Of a DNA stretch of 64,000 nucleotides, positions 1-8,524 are shown one piece after another. The stretch is taken from positions 1 through 64,000 of the forward strand of contig JAGCPW010000025.1 of the NCBI GenBank assembly GCA_017965495.1. Reading direction: 5' to 3'. The stretch's first letter is position 1; each line of letters starts with the position of its first letter. This DNA comes from Eubacterium sp. (lineage in GTDB: Bacteria > Bacillota > Clostridia > Lachnospirales > Lachnospiraceae). Made by a program: the position numbers and the translations under genes. The notes beneath the pieces are model-generated. The model ran no database searches. It was given only the letters and a program-made list of their open reading frames with translations, and was not told where the DNA came from.

Positions 1-10
1 AGAGTATTAA

Positions 11-1213
11 ATGTTTTCAGGTTTTTTCTATACACTAAAAGATAATGGAATAAATGTCTCAACTACTGAGTGGTTGAGTCTTATGGATGCGCTAGACCAA
101 GATCTTGCGCATTCTAATTTTACGGACTTTTATTATCTTTGTCGCGCTGTGCTTATAAAGTCTGAGGCAGACTATGACAAGTTAGACAGTGCATTTTTGG
201 AGTATTTTAAAAACATAAAAGAAAACAAAATAAACTTAGATGAAATAAATAAGTGGCTTCACAATGATGAGAAGGATGCCAAGATGACTAATCCTGAAAT
301 GTATCGTGATATGCGTACCAAACGTGAAGCCAAAGAAGTTCACCGTATGTTTAGAGAACGTATAGGTGAGCAGCATACAGAGCACAATGGTGGAAACTAC
401 TGGATAGGAACTGGTGGAGGTTCTGAGTTTGGTAAGAATGGTCATGTGGCTGGCGGTATTCAGCTAGGAGATAAGGCTGGAATGAAGACAGCCTTTGCCG
501 TTTTGGGTGAGCGAAGATATAAGGACTTTAGACAGGACAAGAAACTTACTATGAGACAGTTCCAAGTTGCCTTTAGACAACTTAAACAATACTCCCGTAA
601 GATGGACCTTCCAAAAACTGAGCTTGATATAGATAAGACTGTTGATTCTACATGTAATCAAGGTGGATACCTAAAGTTAGAGTTTGATCAGCCTAGAAAG
701 AATTCAGTTAAGCTTATGCTTCTTTTTGATAGTGGTGGTTCTATGTATCCATACTCATCGCTTTGTAACGAACTTTTCCAAGCGGTGGATAAGGCTAATC
801 ACTTTAAGGATGTTAAGACTTACTATTTCCACAATTGTATTTACGCAAAACTCTATAAGACACCAGAGTGCGTGAGTGGAGATTGGATTGATACCACTTG
901 GGCTTTTAAAAACTATAGTAAGGATTATAAAGTAATAATAGTGGGAGATGCTGGAATGGCTCCAGAAGAATTCCTAGACAAAAACGGAAACTACTCTGGA
1001 CCAAACAACGGACTTTCAGGTCACGAGTGGATTAAGTGGTTTAAGCAAAGATACCCAAACTGCATTTGGCTTAACCCATCATTCCACGGAGATTTGTCTT
1101 CCACATCTTACTGGATGGAATCGGAGAGACTAATAAGAGAGCAGATAGATATGTATCCACTTACAGTGGACGGATTAAAACAGGGCATCAAAAAACTGAT
1201 GTCAGATAAATAG
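11..1213 (+). CDS. VWA-domain protein of the CoxE-like family
   Basis: A 400-residue protein with an N-terminal helical region (about 1-130), a charged middle segment and a C-terminal von Willebrand A-like domain. The metal-binding (MIDAS) motif reads DSGGS from residue 240. This is the D-x-G-G-S form of CoxE-type proteins rather than the classical DxSxS. Family members usually act with a MoxR-type AAA+ ATPase encoded just upstream as metal-dependent assembly or chaperone systems. That gene would lie outside the window, so the partnership is inferred. The start lies 10 bases from the window edge, so its ribosome-binding site cannot be judged, but the N-terminus matches the family pattern of an aromatic-rich FFYTL segment. 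The stop is 11 bases before the next gene, so the two are probably co-transcribed. The specific role is unknown. Confidence 0.8.
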   Translation: MFSGFFYTLKDNGINVSTTEWLSLMDALDQDLAHSNFTDFYYLCRAVLIKSEADYDKLDSAFLEYFKNIKENKINLDEINKWLHNDEKDAKMTNPEMYRDMRTKREAKEVHRMFRERIGEQHTEHNGGNYWIGTGGGSEFGKNGHVAGGIQLGDKAGMKTAFAVLGERRYKDFRQDKKLTMRQFQVAFRQLKQYSRKMDLPKTELDIDKTVDSTCNQGGYLKLEFDQPRKNSVKLMLLFDSGGSMYPYSSLCNELFQAVDKANHFKDVKTYYFHNCIYAKLYKTPECVSGDWIDTTWAFKNYSKDYKVIIVGDAGMAPEEFLDKNGNYSGPNNGLSGHEWIKWFKQRYPNCIWLNPSFHGDLSSTSYWMESERLIREQIDMYPLTVDGLKQGIKKLMSDK

Positions 1214-1224
1214 GAGGATTTGTT

Positions 1225-1848
1225 ATGGATAACAAAGCTTTATACAAACTAAGTTACGGAGTTTTTGTGCTGGGCACTACTGCTGGAGATAAGATGAATG
1301 CGTGTATCACAAACACTGCTATGCAAGTGGCATCTAATCCAGATAGAATTGCCATTTGCTGCATCAATGCAAACTATACTTGCGACTTGATTAAGGAGAG
1401 CGGAAGTTTCGCGCTAACTCTTTTAGATAACACTTGTACATTTGAAACTATAAGCCACTTTGGTTTCCAGTCGGGAAGAGATGTTAATAAGTTTGAATCA
1501 CTAACACCTCAGCTTGATGTAAATGGAAATCCTTATCTTGGATATCAAGCGTGCGCAGTTCTTAGCGGCAAAGTAGTAGACAGCATGGATCTTGGAAGCC
1601 ACACTATGTTTATTGCAGAACTAGATGATATGAAAGTGTTAAGCGATAATGCGCCACTTACATATGCAGACTACCACGCAAACGTTAAGCCTAAACCAGA
1701 GATTAAAACTGACAAAAAGATAGTGGCTTGGAAGTGTAAGATTTGTGGATATAAGTATGAGGGAAGTGAACTTCCAGACGATTTCAAATGTCCACTTTGT
1801 GGTCATCCAAAGGAGGATTTTGAGCCAATTTATGAGGGCGAAGAATAA
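1225..1848 (+). CDS. Flavin reductase domain fused to rubredoxin (high-molecular-weight rubredoxin)
   Basis: A 207-residue cytoplasmic electron-transfer protein. Residues 1-155 form an FMN-binding split-barrel flavin reductase domain. Residues about 168-205 are a rubredoxin with the iron ligands in two pairs, Cys171/Cys174 (CKICGY) and Cys189/Cys192 (CPLCG). The same architecture is known in Moorella-type high-molecular-weight rubredoxin (Hrb), which passes electrons from NAD(P)H systems to flavodiiron proteins for oxygen or NO detoxification in anaerobes. A GGAGG ribosome-binding site at 1213-1217 supports the ATG. It follows the VWA gene at 11 bases. The physiological partner is not visible here. 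Confidence 0.9.
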   Translation: MDNKALYKLSYGVFVLGTTAGDKMNACITNTAMQVASNPDRIAICCINANYTCDLIKESGSFALTLLDNTCTFETISHFGFQSGRDVNKFESLTPQLDVNGNPYLGYQACAVLSGKVVDSMDLGSHTMFIAELDDMKVLSDNAPLTYADYHANVKPKPEIKTDKKIVAWKCKICGYKYEGSELPDDFKCPLCGHPKEDFEPIYEGEE

Positions 1849-1915
1849 GAAAAATTCTGCTTAAAAGTGGCTATTTTTTAGTGAAAAATATGCACCTAAA
1901 ATTTAGTTTTTTCAC

Positions 1916-1944
1916 TTGTATTTTTGGGTGAAGTTATGTATTAT
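1916..1944 (+). promoter_or_regulatory. Putative promoter of the ZTP-riboswitch/purine operon
   Basis: TTGTAT at 1916-1921 and TATTAT at 1939-1944 are separated by 17 bases and would start transcription near 1951, just before the first riboswitch stem. The -35 box is weak (3 of 6 consensus), so this rests mostly on spacing and position. Confidence 0.45.
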
Positions 1945-1958
1945 AAAGGTACAAAGAG

Positions 1959-2030
1959 TTCCGTGCGACTGGCGGATATGTGGAGAAAAACCACGAGGGA
2001 GCACGGAAATTAGAAGTCGACCGCCTGGGC
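1959..2030 (+). promoter_or_regulatory. ZTP (pfl-motif) riboswitch aptamer
   Basis: The element has the hallmarks of the ZTP/ZMP riboswitch. Stem P1 is TTCCGTGC (1959-1966) with GCACGGAA (2001-2008). The conserved GACTGGCG lies at 1967-1974. Stem P2 is GTGG (1980-1983) with CCAC (1991-1994), followed by GGGAGC. The conserved CCGCCTGGGC lies at 2021-2030, and its CCGCC can pair with GGCGG at 1971-1975 to make the pseudoknot. ZMP (AICAR) builds up when 10-formyl-tetrahydrofolate is short. The gene pair downstream includes the enzyme that consumes ZMP and 10-formyl-THF, which fits exactly. Confidence 0.95.
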
Positions 2031-2065
2031 AAATAAATAGGAGATGGCCCGGGCGGTCTTTTTCT
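2019..2065 (+). terminator. Riboswitch-controlled intrinsic terminator
   Basis: GACCGCCTGGGC (2019-2030) pairs over 12 positions, with one G-U, with GCCCGGGCGGTC (2047-2058), followed by TTTTTCT. The 5' arm is the same segment that forms the aptamer pseudoknot, so ligand binding should block the terminator and switch the operon on when ZTP/ZMP is high. Confidence 0.92.
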
Positions 2066-2088
2066 ATGCAAATATTTGGAGGAAAAAC

Positions 2089-2829
2089 ATGAAATCATTA
2101 TTTGAAGAAGTTGCAAACAACGCGTATCCAGGAAGAGGTATCGTGATCGGTACTTCACCAGATGGCACAAAGGCTATCACTGGATATTTTATTATGGGAA
2201 GAAGCGAGAATTCTAGAAACAGAATTTTTGTGGAAGAAGGAGAAGGAATCCGCACAGAGGCCTTTGATCCAGCAAAATTAGAAGATCCAAGTTTGATTAT
2301 CTATTCACCAGTTCACGTACTTCCGCATGAGAAGATGGAAGGAATGAACGGCAGTGGATTTGATACTATCGTTACAAACGGAGATCAGACTGATACAGTT
2401 TACGATTTGACTAGGGCTGGTAAGACTTTTGAAGAGGCGCTAAGAACTCGTGAGTTTGAGCCAGACGCTCCTAACTACACACCAAGGATTTCAGGTGTTA
2501 TGCATGTGGCAGATGGAAAGTTTTGTTATGAGATGTCTATCTTAAAGAGCGACAATGGAAATCCAGACTGCTGTAACAGATACACATTTAGTTACGATAA
2601 GCCAGTGGCAGGTGAGGGTAGATTTATTCACACTTATAAGCACGATGGAAACCCACTTCCAAGTTTTGAGGGAGAACCTACACTAGTTGAGATGTTAGAT
2701 GATATTGATGAGTTTACAGAGAAACTTTGGGACAATCTAAACGGCGAGAACAAGGTAAGTTTGTTTGTTAGATACATCGACATCAAGACTGGCGAGTACG
2801 AGACTAAGATTGTTAATAAGAACAAATAA
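2089..2829 (+). CDS. purO: IMP cyclohydrolase (PurO-type)
   Basis: A 246-residue protein of the archaeal/clostridial IMP cyclohydrolase family, which closes FAICAR to IMP in the last step of de novo purine synthesis. The N-terminus carries the family's NxYPGRG segment. I placed the start at 2089 because GGAGG (2079-2083) stands correctly before this ATG. The in-frame ATG at 2044 lies inside the terminator loop and cannot be the start of the regulated message. The gene precedes the AICAR transformylase gene, so the two halves of a classical bifunctional PurH are made as separate, unrelated-fold proteins. Expression should be set by the upstream ZTP riboswitch. Confidence 0.88.
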   Translation: MKSLFEEVANNAYPGRGIVIGTSPDGTKAITGYFIMGRSENSRNRIFVEEGEGIRTEAFDPAKLEDPSLIIYSPVHVLPHEKMEGMNGSGFDTIVTNGDQTDTVYDLTRAGKTFEEALRTREFEPDAPNYTPRISGVMHVADGKFCYEMSILKSDNGNPDCCNRYTFSYDKPVAGEGRFIHTYKHDGNPLPSFEGEPTLVEMLDDIDEFTEKLWDNLNGENKVSLFVRYIDIKTGEYETKIVNKNK

Positions 2830-2863
2830 TTAATATAAATTGTAAATAAAGCGAGGGAAAATC

Positions 2864-4039
2864 ATGAAAGAATTAGAATTAAAGTATGGATGTAATCCAA
2901 ATCAAAAGCCATCACGTATTTATATGAAGGAAGGCGAACTTCCAATCAAAGTTTTAAACGGAAAGCCAGGATATATCAACTTCCTAGATGCGTTTAATGG
3001 ATGGCAGTTAGTAAGAGAACTAAAAAAGGCTACAGGAATGCCTGCAGCCACATCATTTAAGCACGTATCTCCAGCTGGAGCAGCAGTAGGTCAGCCACTT
3101 AGTGATATTGAGTCAAAAATTTACTGGGTAGATGATTTAGGTGAACTATCACCACTAGCTTGTGCATATGCTAGAGCAAGAGGTGCTGATAGAATGTCAT
3201 CATATGGTGACTTTATCGCGCTATCTGATGTGTGTGATGTTTCAACAGCAGCAGTTATCAAAAGAGAATTCTCTGATGGTATCATTGCTCCAGGTTATGA
3301 GCCAGAAGCACTAGAGATGCTAAAGGGCAAGAAGAAAGGTTCATATGCAATCATCGAGATTGATCCAAATTACGAGCCAGAAGAACTTGAAACTAAAGAA
3401 GTGTTTGGTATCAGCTTTGAACAGGGAAGAAACGAACTAAACATAGATGATGAGTTCTTTGCAAATGTCGTTACAAAGAACAAAGACCTATCAGAGCAAG
3501 CTAAGATTGATATGGCAATTTCTATGATTACACTTAAATATACACAGTCTAACTCAGTTTGCTTCGTTAAGAATGGACAAGCTATAGGTGTGGGCGCTGG
3601 ACAGCAGTCTAGAATCCACTGTGTACGTCTTGCTGGACAGAAGGCAGACAACTGGCTACTTCGCCAAAGCCCACAGGTACTTAACCTTCCATTTAGAGAT
3701 GACATCAAACGTGCAGAGAGAGACAATGCAATAGATCTATATATTGGTGAGGAGTATATGGATGTATTGAAAGATGGCGAGTGGGAGAGAGTATTTACAG
3801 AAAAGCCACCAGTATTTACTAAGGAAGAAAAAGAAGATTGGCTATCACAGGCTGAGGGAATCACACTTGGTTCAGATGCGTTCTTCCCATTCTCAGATAA
3901 TATCGAGAGAGCCAAGAAGAGTGGCGTTAAATATGTAGCTCAGCCAGGCGGTTCAATTAGAGACCAGGATGTAATAGATGCCTGCGACAAATATGACATG
4001 GTTATGAGCTTCACAGGACTACGTTTATTCCATCACTAA
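2864..4039 (+). CDS. purH: AICAR formyltransferase (stand-alone PurH transformylase)
   Basis: A 391-residue protein matching the C-terminal transformylase half of PurH, without the N-terminal IMP-cyclohydrolase domain. It transfers the formyl group of 10-formyl-THF to AICAR (ZMP). A KHVSPAG segment near residue 67 corresponds to the catalytic Lys-His motif of the family, and the N-terminus has the NPNQKPSR start typical of this domain. It is 34 bases behind the cyclohydrolase gene with no terminator between them, and a strong hairpin follows. It consumes the ligand of the riboswitch that controls it, forming a feedback loop. Confidence 0.92.
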   Translation: MKELELKYGCNPNQKPSRIYMKEGELPIKVLNGKPGYINFLDAFNGWQLVRELKKATGMPAATSFKHVSPAGAAVGQPLSDIESKIYWVDDLGELSPLACAYARARGADRMSSYGDFIALSDVCDVSTAAVIKREFSDGIIAPGYEPEALEMLKGKKKGSYAIIEIDPNYEPEELETKEVFGISFEQGRNELNIDDEFFANVVTKNKDLSEQAKIDMAISMITLKYTQSNSVCFVKNGQAIGVGAGQQSRIHCVRLAGQKADNWLLRQSPQVLNLPFRDDIKRAERDNAIDLYIGEEYMDVLKDGEWERVFTEKPPVFTKEEKEDWLSQAEGITLGSDAFFPFSDNIERAKKSGVKYVAQPGGSIRDQDVIDACDKYDMVMSFTGLRLFHH

Positions 4040-4081
4040 GAGTGAAAAACTAATACATGCTCTTAAATGAGAATATAAAGG

Positions 4082-4112
4082 CAGTGCTACCATTAGGTAG
4101 CACTGTTTTATT
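4082..4112 (+). terminator. Intrinsic terminator of the purine operon
   Basis: CAGTGCTACC (4082-4091) and GGTAGCACTG (4096-4105) form a perfect 10-bp stem with a 4-base loop, followed by TTTTATTTAT. Confidence 0.93.
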
Positions 4113-4156
4113 TATATCAATTTTCCGCCTTAAAATATGGTAAATATGAATGATTA

Positions 4157-4165
4157 TGTTATAAT
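4157..4165 (+). promoter_or_regulatory. Extended -10 promoter of the lipid operon
   Basis: TGTTATAAT combines the TG extension with a perfect -10 box. A convincing -35 box is not visible. Transcription would start near 4172, so the ATG at 4166 lies upstream of the message and the ATG at 4190 is the real start of the GDPD gene. Confidence 0.7.
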
Positions 4166-4189
4166 ATGAAAGGTTGTGTGGAGATAAAT

Positions 4190-6001
4190 ATGTTTAGAAA
4201 AGAAACCTTACAACAAATATCAATACTAATTGCCGTGACACTCATTATTGGATTGATGAGTGCTTTTGTTTTGCCTAAAAATATTAAGGCGGATGAAATA
4301 GAGACTACACCAGAGGTTACTACAGAGCAGGAGACTACTGAGCCAAAACCTGTAGACCCTGATGAGTATGAGCTAGTTGCTCATAGAGGTTTCTCAGGCA
4401 ATGCACCAGAAAACTCAATGCCAGCATTTAGAAGGGCTGTGGAAGCAGGCTTTAAGCACATAGAGTTAGATATTAGAAGATGTAAAGAAAAGTCTGATGG
4501 AACAGCAGACTGGGTTATTAGTCACGATGAAACTTTGAAAAGACTTTGCGGAGTGGATAAAAAAGTTTCAGATATGTACTTAGATGAAATCAAGAAGTAT
4601 CCATACAAGACAGGCAAGAACCTTAGTCAGTATGGAACAGTTAAAGTTGTTTCTTTGCAGGAGATTATTTCATATATGAAGAGCTGCAAAGATCAAGGAA
4701 TAGATGTTGATTGGCGAATTGAACTTAAGAAGTTGGAAGAGGAAGAAAAAACTCACATAGAGGAAGAAGTGGTGGAACCACTAGTGGAAGCAGGTTTGGA
4801 AGATAACATCACATTTATTTCTTTCTACTATTCAAACCTTTACAACGCTATTCGAAATCACACGAATATTAAGATTTGCTATTTGGCAGAAATTTTAGAA
4901 GATAAATATTTGGACTATGCAATTGCTCTTAGAGATAAATGGCATGCAAACATAGAAACAGTTATTTTTAGAGGAACTACAAACACCACTGATGAAACAG
5001 AAATGCAAGCAGCTATGGATGAGGGCTTTAAACTTGGTGTTTATGCAATAGACAGTAGAGTAATGATGGGGTCTTATTACAGTATGGGAGTAAGGTCGTT
5101 TACTACTAACGCAGTGGCACCTAGCAGCATGTCAGTTAGTTTGATGAAACATCAGTACTCAAAGAGTGATTTTACTTACAAGTTATCAAAAACTAGTTAC
5201 ACATTTACCAATACAAGAAAGAAACCTACATTCACCATAACTTACGAGGGTGAAGAGTTATTAGAAGGTTTGTGCTACGAGACAAGTTATGCTAACAACA
5301 AGTACCCTGGCACAGGAACAGCTACAGCTACTTTCCTAAGAAATATAAGTGGTGAAAAGGATAAGACGTTTACTATTAGTATGCCTAAGGTTAAGAACTT
5401 TGCCGTAGACAAAAACTATGCAACAAGCCTTAGATATAAGTGGACAACCAATACAGATGTTACTGGATACAAAGTATATCAGTACAACTACAAGACAAAG
5501 AAATACAAATGCGTTAAGACAATCAAAAACACAACTACCACTAAAGACGGAGTAATTAAGAAATTTAAATTTAAGAAGCTAAGTACAGCTACAAAATATA
5601 GATTCAGAGTTAAAACATATTTGACTTACAATAAGAAGACTTACAAATCAAGTCCTTGTACAGGAAAAACTACTTACACTAAACCTGCCACAGAGCCAGT
5701 GATCAAGATGAAACGCTCAAAGAAAAAGAAAACTATTTCAGTTTCATTCCAAAGACTTAAGAGAGTGACAGGCTACAATGTAAAGATAGCGACAGATAAG
5801 AAGTTTACAAAGGGTGTCAAAGTAAAATCATCAAGAACCAAAAAAGGTTTTGTAGTTATAAGAAAACTAAACAAGAAGAAAACTTACTACGCAAAAGTAA
5901 GAGGTTACTTAAAAGTAGGTAGTAAGATTTACTACGGTGCATACAGCAAAGTAGTTTACAAAAAAGGAAAGAAAGCAAAGAAGAAAAAAGACAAGGAATA
6001 A
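4190..6001 (+). CDS. Secreted glycerophosphodiester phosphodiesterase with lysine-rich Fn3-like repeats
   Basis: A 603-residue extracytoplasmic protein. A signal peptide or anchor spans about residues 8-35, and a short E/T-rich spacer follows. The GDPD catalytic domain (about 60-330) shows His65 in HRG, ENS, ELD and SHDETLKR, the metal and catalytic residues of the family. It would hydrolyse glycerophosphodiesters, such as deacylated phospholipids or lipoteichoic-acid fragments, to glycerol-3-phosphate. Residues about 400-600 are two fibronectin-III-like modules extremely rich in Lys and Tyr, ending in a poly-lysine tail. There is no LPXTG motif, so retention by charge on the anionic wall is an inference. 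A GGAG at 4180-4183 supports the 4190 start. It is first gene of a five-gene lipid operon. Confidence 0.88.
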   Translation: MFRKETLQQISILIAVTLIIGLMSAFVLPKNIKADEIETTPEVTTEQETTEPKPVDPDEYELVAHRGFSGNAPENSMPAFRRAVEAGFKHIELDIRRCKEKSDGTADWVISHDETLKRLCGVDKKVSDMYLDEIKKYPYKTGKNLSQYGTVKVVSLQEIISYMKSCKDQGIDVDWRIELKKLEEEEKTHIEEEVVEPLVEAGLEDNITFISFYYSNLYNAIRNHTNIKICYLAEILEDKYLDYAIALRDKWHANIETVIFRGTTNTTDETEMQAAMDEGFKLGVYAIDSRVMMGSYYSMGVRSFTTNAVAPSSMSVSLMKHQYSKSDFTYKLSKTSYTFTNTRKKPTFTITYEGEELLEGLCYETSYANNKYPGTGTATATFLRNISGEKDKTFTISMPKVKNFAVDKNYATSLRYKWTTNTDVTGYKVYQYNYKTKKYKCVKTIKNTTTTKDGVIKKFKFKKLSTATKYRFRVKTYLTYNKKTYKSSPCTGKTTYTKPATEPVIKMKRSKKKKTISVSFQRLKRVTGYNVKIATDKKFTKGVKVKSSRTKKGFVVIRKLNKKKTYYAKVRGYLKVGSKIYYGAYSKVVYKKGKKAKKKKDKE

Positions 6002-6010
6002 TAATTAAAA

Positions 6011-6718
6011 ATGCTGAAGAAATTTGACTGGAACAAAAAAATATTTAATTTAGTACCATTTTATGGGTTAGTGCCAATAGTGATAGCTTTATCATTCAAT
6101 GTTTTTGTATTTACAGGTACTAGACCCCTTACTCAGCATTTACATCATTATGATATATATTCAAAACTTGATCAGATGATTCCTTTTAGTCCATGGTGGA
6201 TGGTTATTTATGTATTAGCCTTTCCTACTTGGGCCATTGGGTATGTTATGATCGCAAGAGAAGAGCGCAAGATATGCTTTAACATGTTTACCGCAGAGAT
6301 TATAGCTAAAGCACTTGTGCTTCTTTGTTTCTTTATTTACCCTACAGTAATGATTGACCCTCAACATGTTTACAGCAGTGAGATTTCACACGGATTTATT
6401 GGATGGCTTTGTCGCTTCGTGTATAGTTTTGACGAGCCAAACAATCTATTCCCGTCTATCCACTGTTTGGAGAGTTGGTTCGTATTTAGAGCAGCATTCA
6501 GTTTGAAACACGGCGGAGTGAAATACAAAACATTTATGTTTATATCAGCAATACTTGTTTTTGCGAGTGTGCTATTTGTAAAGCAACATGTAATAATAGA
6601 CATTATTGGTGGAATAGCAGTAGTAGAGATTGCATTATTCCTCGCAAAGAAATATAATCTAGGTAGAGTGTTCTTTGCACTAGAACGTAAACTAAGCGGC
6701 AAAAACGTAGAGGAATAA
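6011..6718 (+). CDS. PAP2-family membrane phosphatase
   Basis: A 235-residue integral membrane protein with about six transmembrane segments. It carries the second and third PAP2 signature motifs, PSIH at residues 148-151 and a H193-x3-D197 pair in KQHVIIDII. The first (KxxxxxxRP) motif is not clear. PAP2 enzymes dephosphorylate phosphatidic acid, phosphatidylglycerophosphate or polyprenyl pyrophosphates at the membrane; related proteins transfer lipid head groups. Its place among phospholipid genes suggests a lipid phosphate or head-group substrate, which is inference. It lies 9 bases after the GDPD gene, and its TAA shares the A of the next ATG (TAATG), so translation is coupled. Confidence 0.8.
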   Translation: MLKKFDWNKKIFNLVPFYGLVPIVIALSFNVFVFTGTRPLTQHLHHYDIYSKLDQMIPFSPWWMVIYVLAFPTWAIGYVMIAREERKICFNMFTAEIIAKALVLLCFFIYPTVMIDPQHVYSSEISHGFIGWLCRFVYSFDEPNNLFPSIHCLESWFVFRAAFSLKHGGVKYKTFMFISAILVFASVLFVKQHVIIDIIGGIAVVEIALFLAKKYNLGRVFFALERKLSGKNVEE

Positions 6719-7764
6719 TGAAGAATTTTAAAAGAACAATAATATATATGTTAGTGTTCGTGGCATTGGCTGCGCTTACAGTCTATGTCATGGTTACACA
6801 GACCAAGTCTTTCTCGCTTAAGAGTTTGGGCGAAATCCTATCTGGAATGAACCCAGTCTGGATTATTATGGCGTTTCTTGGAATGGTGGGCTTCGTATTC
6901 TTTGAAGGCTTCGCCATTGTCATTATTTTGAGAGTCTTTGGTTATAAGAGAAGACTCAGGAGAGGATGGTTTTATGCCGCTCCTGATGTTTATTTTTCAG
7001 CAATTACACCATCAGCTACAGGTGGACAGCCTGCATCACTTTACTTTATGCACAAGGATAAAGTGCCAGCAGCAGTTTCTACTATAGCGTTGTTGTTAAA
7101 TCTAATATTCTATATTGCATCAGTTTTAATACTAAGTTTAGTTTGTCTAATTTTTTACCCTTCAGTTTTGGGAGAATTTGATCCATTTTCAATAACACTA
7201 ATCACTATTGGCTTCATCACACAAATTGTGTTGATGGCAATATTCATTTTGCTAGTTTATAAATCAGCTATTGTAAAAACTATAGCCAATGGACTTCTTA
7301 AATTTGCAAAGAAGCTTCACTTAGTTAAGAATATGGACAAGAAGTTAAAGAAACTTGATGATATGGAAGTCCAATACAAAGAATGTGCTGACCTTATACT
7401 TAAAAACAAAGCTACTTTGTCGAAGGCATTCCTTTGTAATTTCTTGCAAAGATTATCTCAGGTTCTTATTTCAGTATTTGTATTCTTGGGAGTTCAAGGA
7501 TGGACTGAGGGACATAAAGATATATTTAGAGCGTTCTCCGTACAGGGATTTGTGGCACTAGGATCTAATGCAGTTCCTATTCCAGGAGCTATTGGCGCAG
7601 CAGATTACTTGTATGTAGACGGTTTTGCTGATTTACTAAATGACCCAGTTAGTGTAGAATTAGTAAGTAGAGGAATTTCATTCTACGTATGTGTTTTAGT
7701 ATGTGGAATATTCACTTTGACAGCATATAGTATTTACAATTTTAGAGGGAAAAAGAAGAAATAA
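6718..7764 (+). CDS. Flippase-like membrane protein of the LPG-synthase TM (UPF0104) family
   Basis: A 348-residue polytopic membrane protein with eight or nine hydrophobic segments and the family's PSATGGQPAS motif near residue 100, plus a second conserved stretch around ALGSNAVPIPGAIGAAD. It corresponds to the membrane half of MprF (lysyl-phosphatidylglycerol synthase) without the soluble aminoacyl-transferase half, so it probably moves or binds a lipid rather than aminoacylating it. It overlaps the PAP2 gene and the phosphatidylserine synthase gene by one base each (TAATG), which points to tight coupling. The substrate could be PE or PS made by the next two genes; that is inference. Confidence 0.82.
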   Translation: MKNFKRTIIYMLVFVALAALTVYVMVTQTKSFSLKSLGEILSGMNPVWIIMAFLGMVGFVFFEGFAIVIILRVFGYKRRLRRGWFYAAPDVYFSAITPSATGGQPASLYFMHKDKVPAAVSTIALLLNLIFYIASVLILSLVCLIFYPSVLGEFDPFSITLITIGFITQIVLMAIFILLVYKSAIVKTIANGLLKFAKKLHLVKNMDKKLKKLDDMEVQYKECADLILKNKATLSKAFLCNFLQRLSQVLISVFVFLGVQGWTEGHKDIFRAFSVQGFVALGSNAVPIPGAIGAADYLYVDGFADLLNDPVSVELVSRGISFYVCVLVCGIFTLTAYSIYNFRGKKKK

Positions 7765-8519
7765 TGCTTGGAGTTTATGATTACACAGTAATATTGACTT
7801 ACATATCTGTACTATCAGCTAGTACGGGTATTTTTGTGACGCTTACAGACCCAGGACACCCATATATTGGAATGGTGTTCTTATTACTTTGCGGACTTTG
7901 CGATACATTCGACGGCAAAGTAGCCCGCACCAAGAAAAATAGAACTAAACTTCAAAAAGGCTTTGGAGTTCAGATAGATTCGCTCTCAGATTTGATAGCG
8001 TTTGGCGTACTTCCTGTTTGTTTAGGAATGGCACTTTACAACAAATCAAATGCAGGATACGAAAAGAAACTATTCGGTTTTGGTAAAGACCCATGGATTG
8101 GTAATATTCCTATTTGGGTTATCTATATCATTTGCGTATTGTTTGTTTTGGCCGCACTTATTAGACTTGCATACTTTAATGTGACTTGCGAGGAGACACA
8201 GGGCGAGAACATGGATAGAAAGAAATATTATTTCGGACTTCCAGTTACTAGTACAGCACTTATATTCCCAACATTTTTAATTTTAAGATATACAATCGCT
8301 GATATTTGGAAATACGACATTTCACATTTGTATTTCGTTCTATTAGTTATAGTAGGAATATTGTTTGTGGCTAGATTTAAGATTACAAAGCCAAGCAATG
8401 TATGGATTTATATAATGGTTGCATTTGGTGCGGTAGAATTTATAGTAATGTTATTCTTCACCAGCTTGCAGAAAGATATTTGGTCGTTTATAAACGCAGT
8501 TTTAAAATTCTTTAAGTAA
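7764..8519 (+). CDS. pssA: CDP-diacylglycerol-serine O-phosphatidyltransferase
   Basis: A 251-residue membrane enzyme of the CDP-alcohol phosphatidyltransferase family. The signature D-x2-D-G-x2-A-R, then G-x3-D-x3-D, is present in residues about 47-77 (DTFDGKVAR, GVQIDSLSD). The interval between AR and G is 12 residues instead of the usual 8-9, a variant I associate with clostridial enzymes. The DSLSDLIAFGVLP segment is typical of phosphatidylserine synthases. Together with the next gene it makes phosphatidylethanolamine: CDP-DAG plus serine gives PS, which is then decarboxylated. Start and stop are coupled to its neighbours. Confidence 0.88.
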   Translation: MLGVYDYTVILTYISVLSASTGIFVTLTDPGHPYIGMVFLLLCGLCDTFDGKVARTKKNRTKLQKGFGVQIDSLSDLIAFGVLPVCLGMALYNKSNAGYEKKLFGFGKDPWIGNIPIWVIYIICVLFVLAALIRLAYFNVTCEETQGENMDRKKYYFGLPVTSTALIFPTFLILRYTIADIWKYDISHLYFVLLVIVGILFVARFKITKPSNVWIYIMVAFGAVEFIVMLFFTSLQKDIWSFINAVLKFFK

Positions 8520-8524
8520 ATAAT

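Noticed and set aside
1880..1917. Terminator after the flavin reductase-rubredoxin gene (AGTGAAAAA/TTTTTCACT)
   Set aside because: The stem is only 9 A/T-rich pairs with a 20-base loop and no T-run after it; too weak to list.
2044..2088. Upstream ATG at 2044 as start of IMP cyclohydrolase
   Set aside because: It lies in the riboswitch terminator loop and stem; the ATG at 2089 has a proper GGAGG.
3370..3915. Minus-strand frame of 181 codons inside purH
   Set aside because: It is a shadow of the transformylase gene; the translation has no domain and the coding signal is on the + strand.
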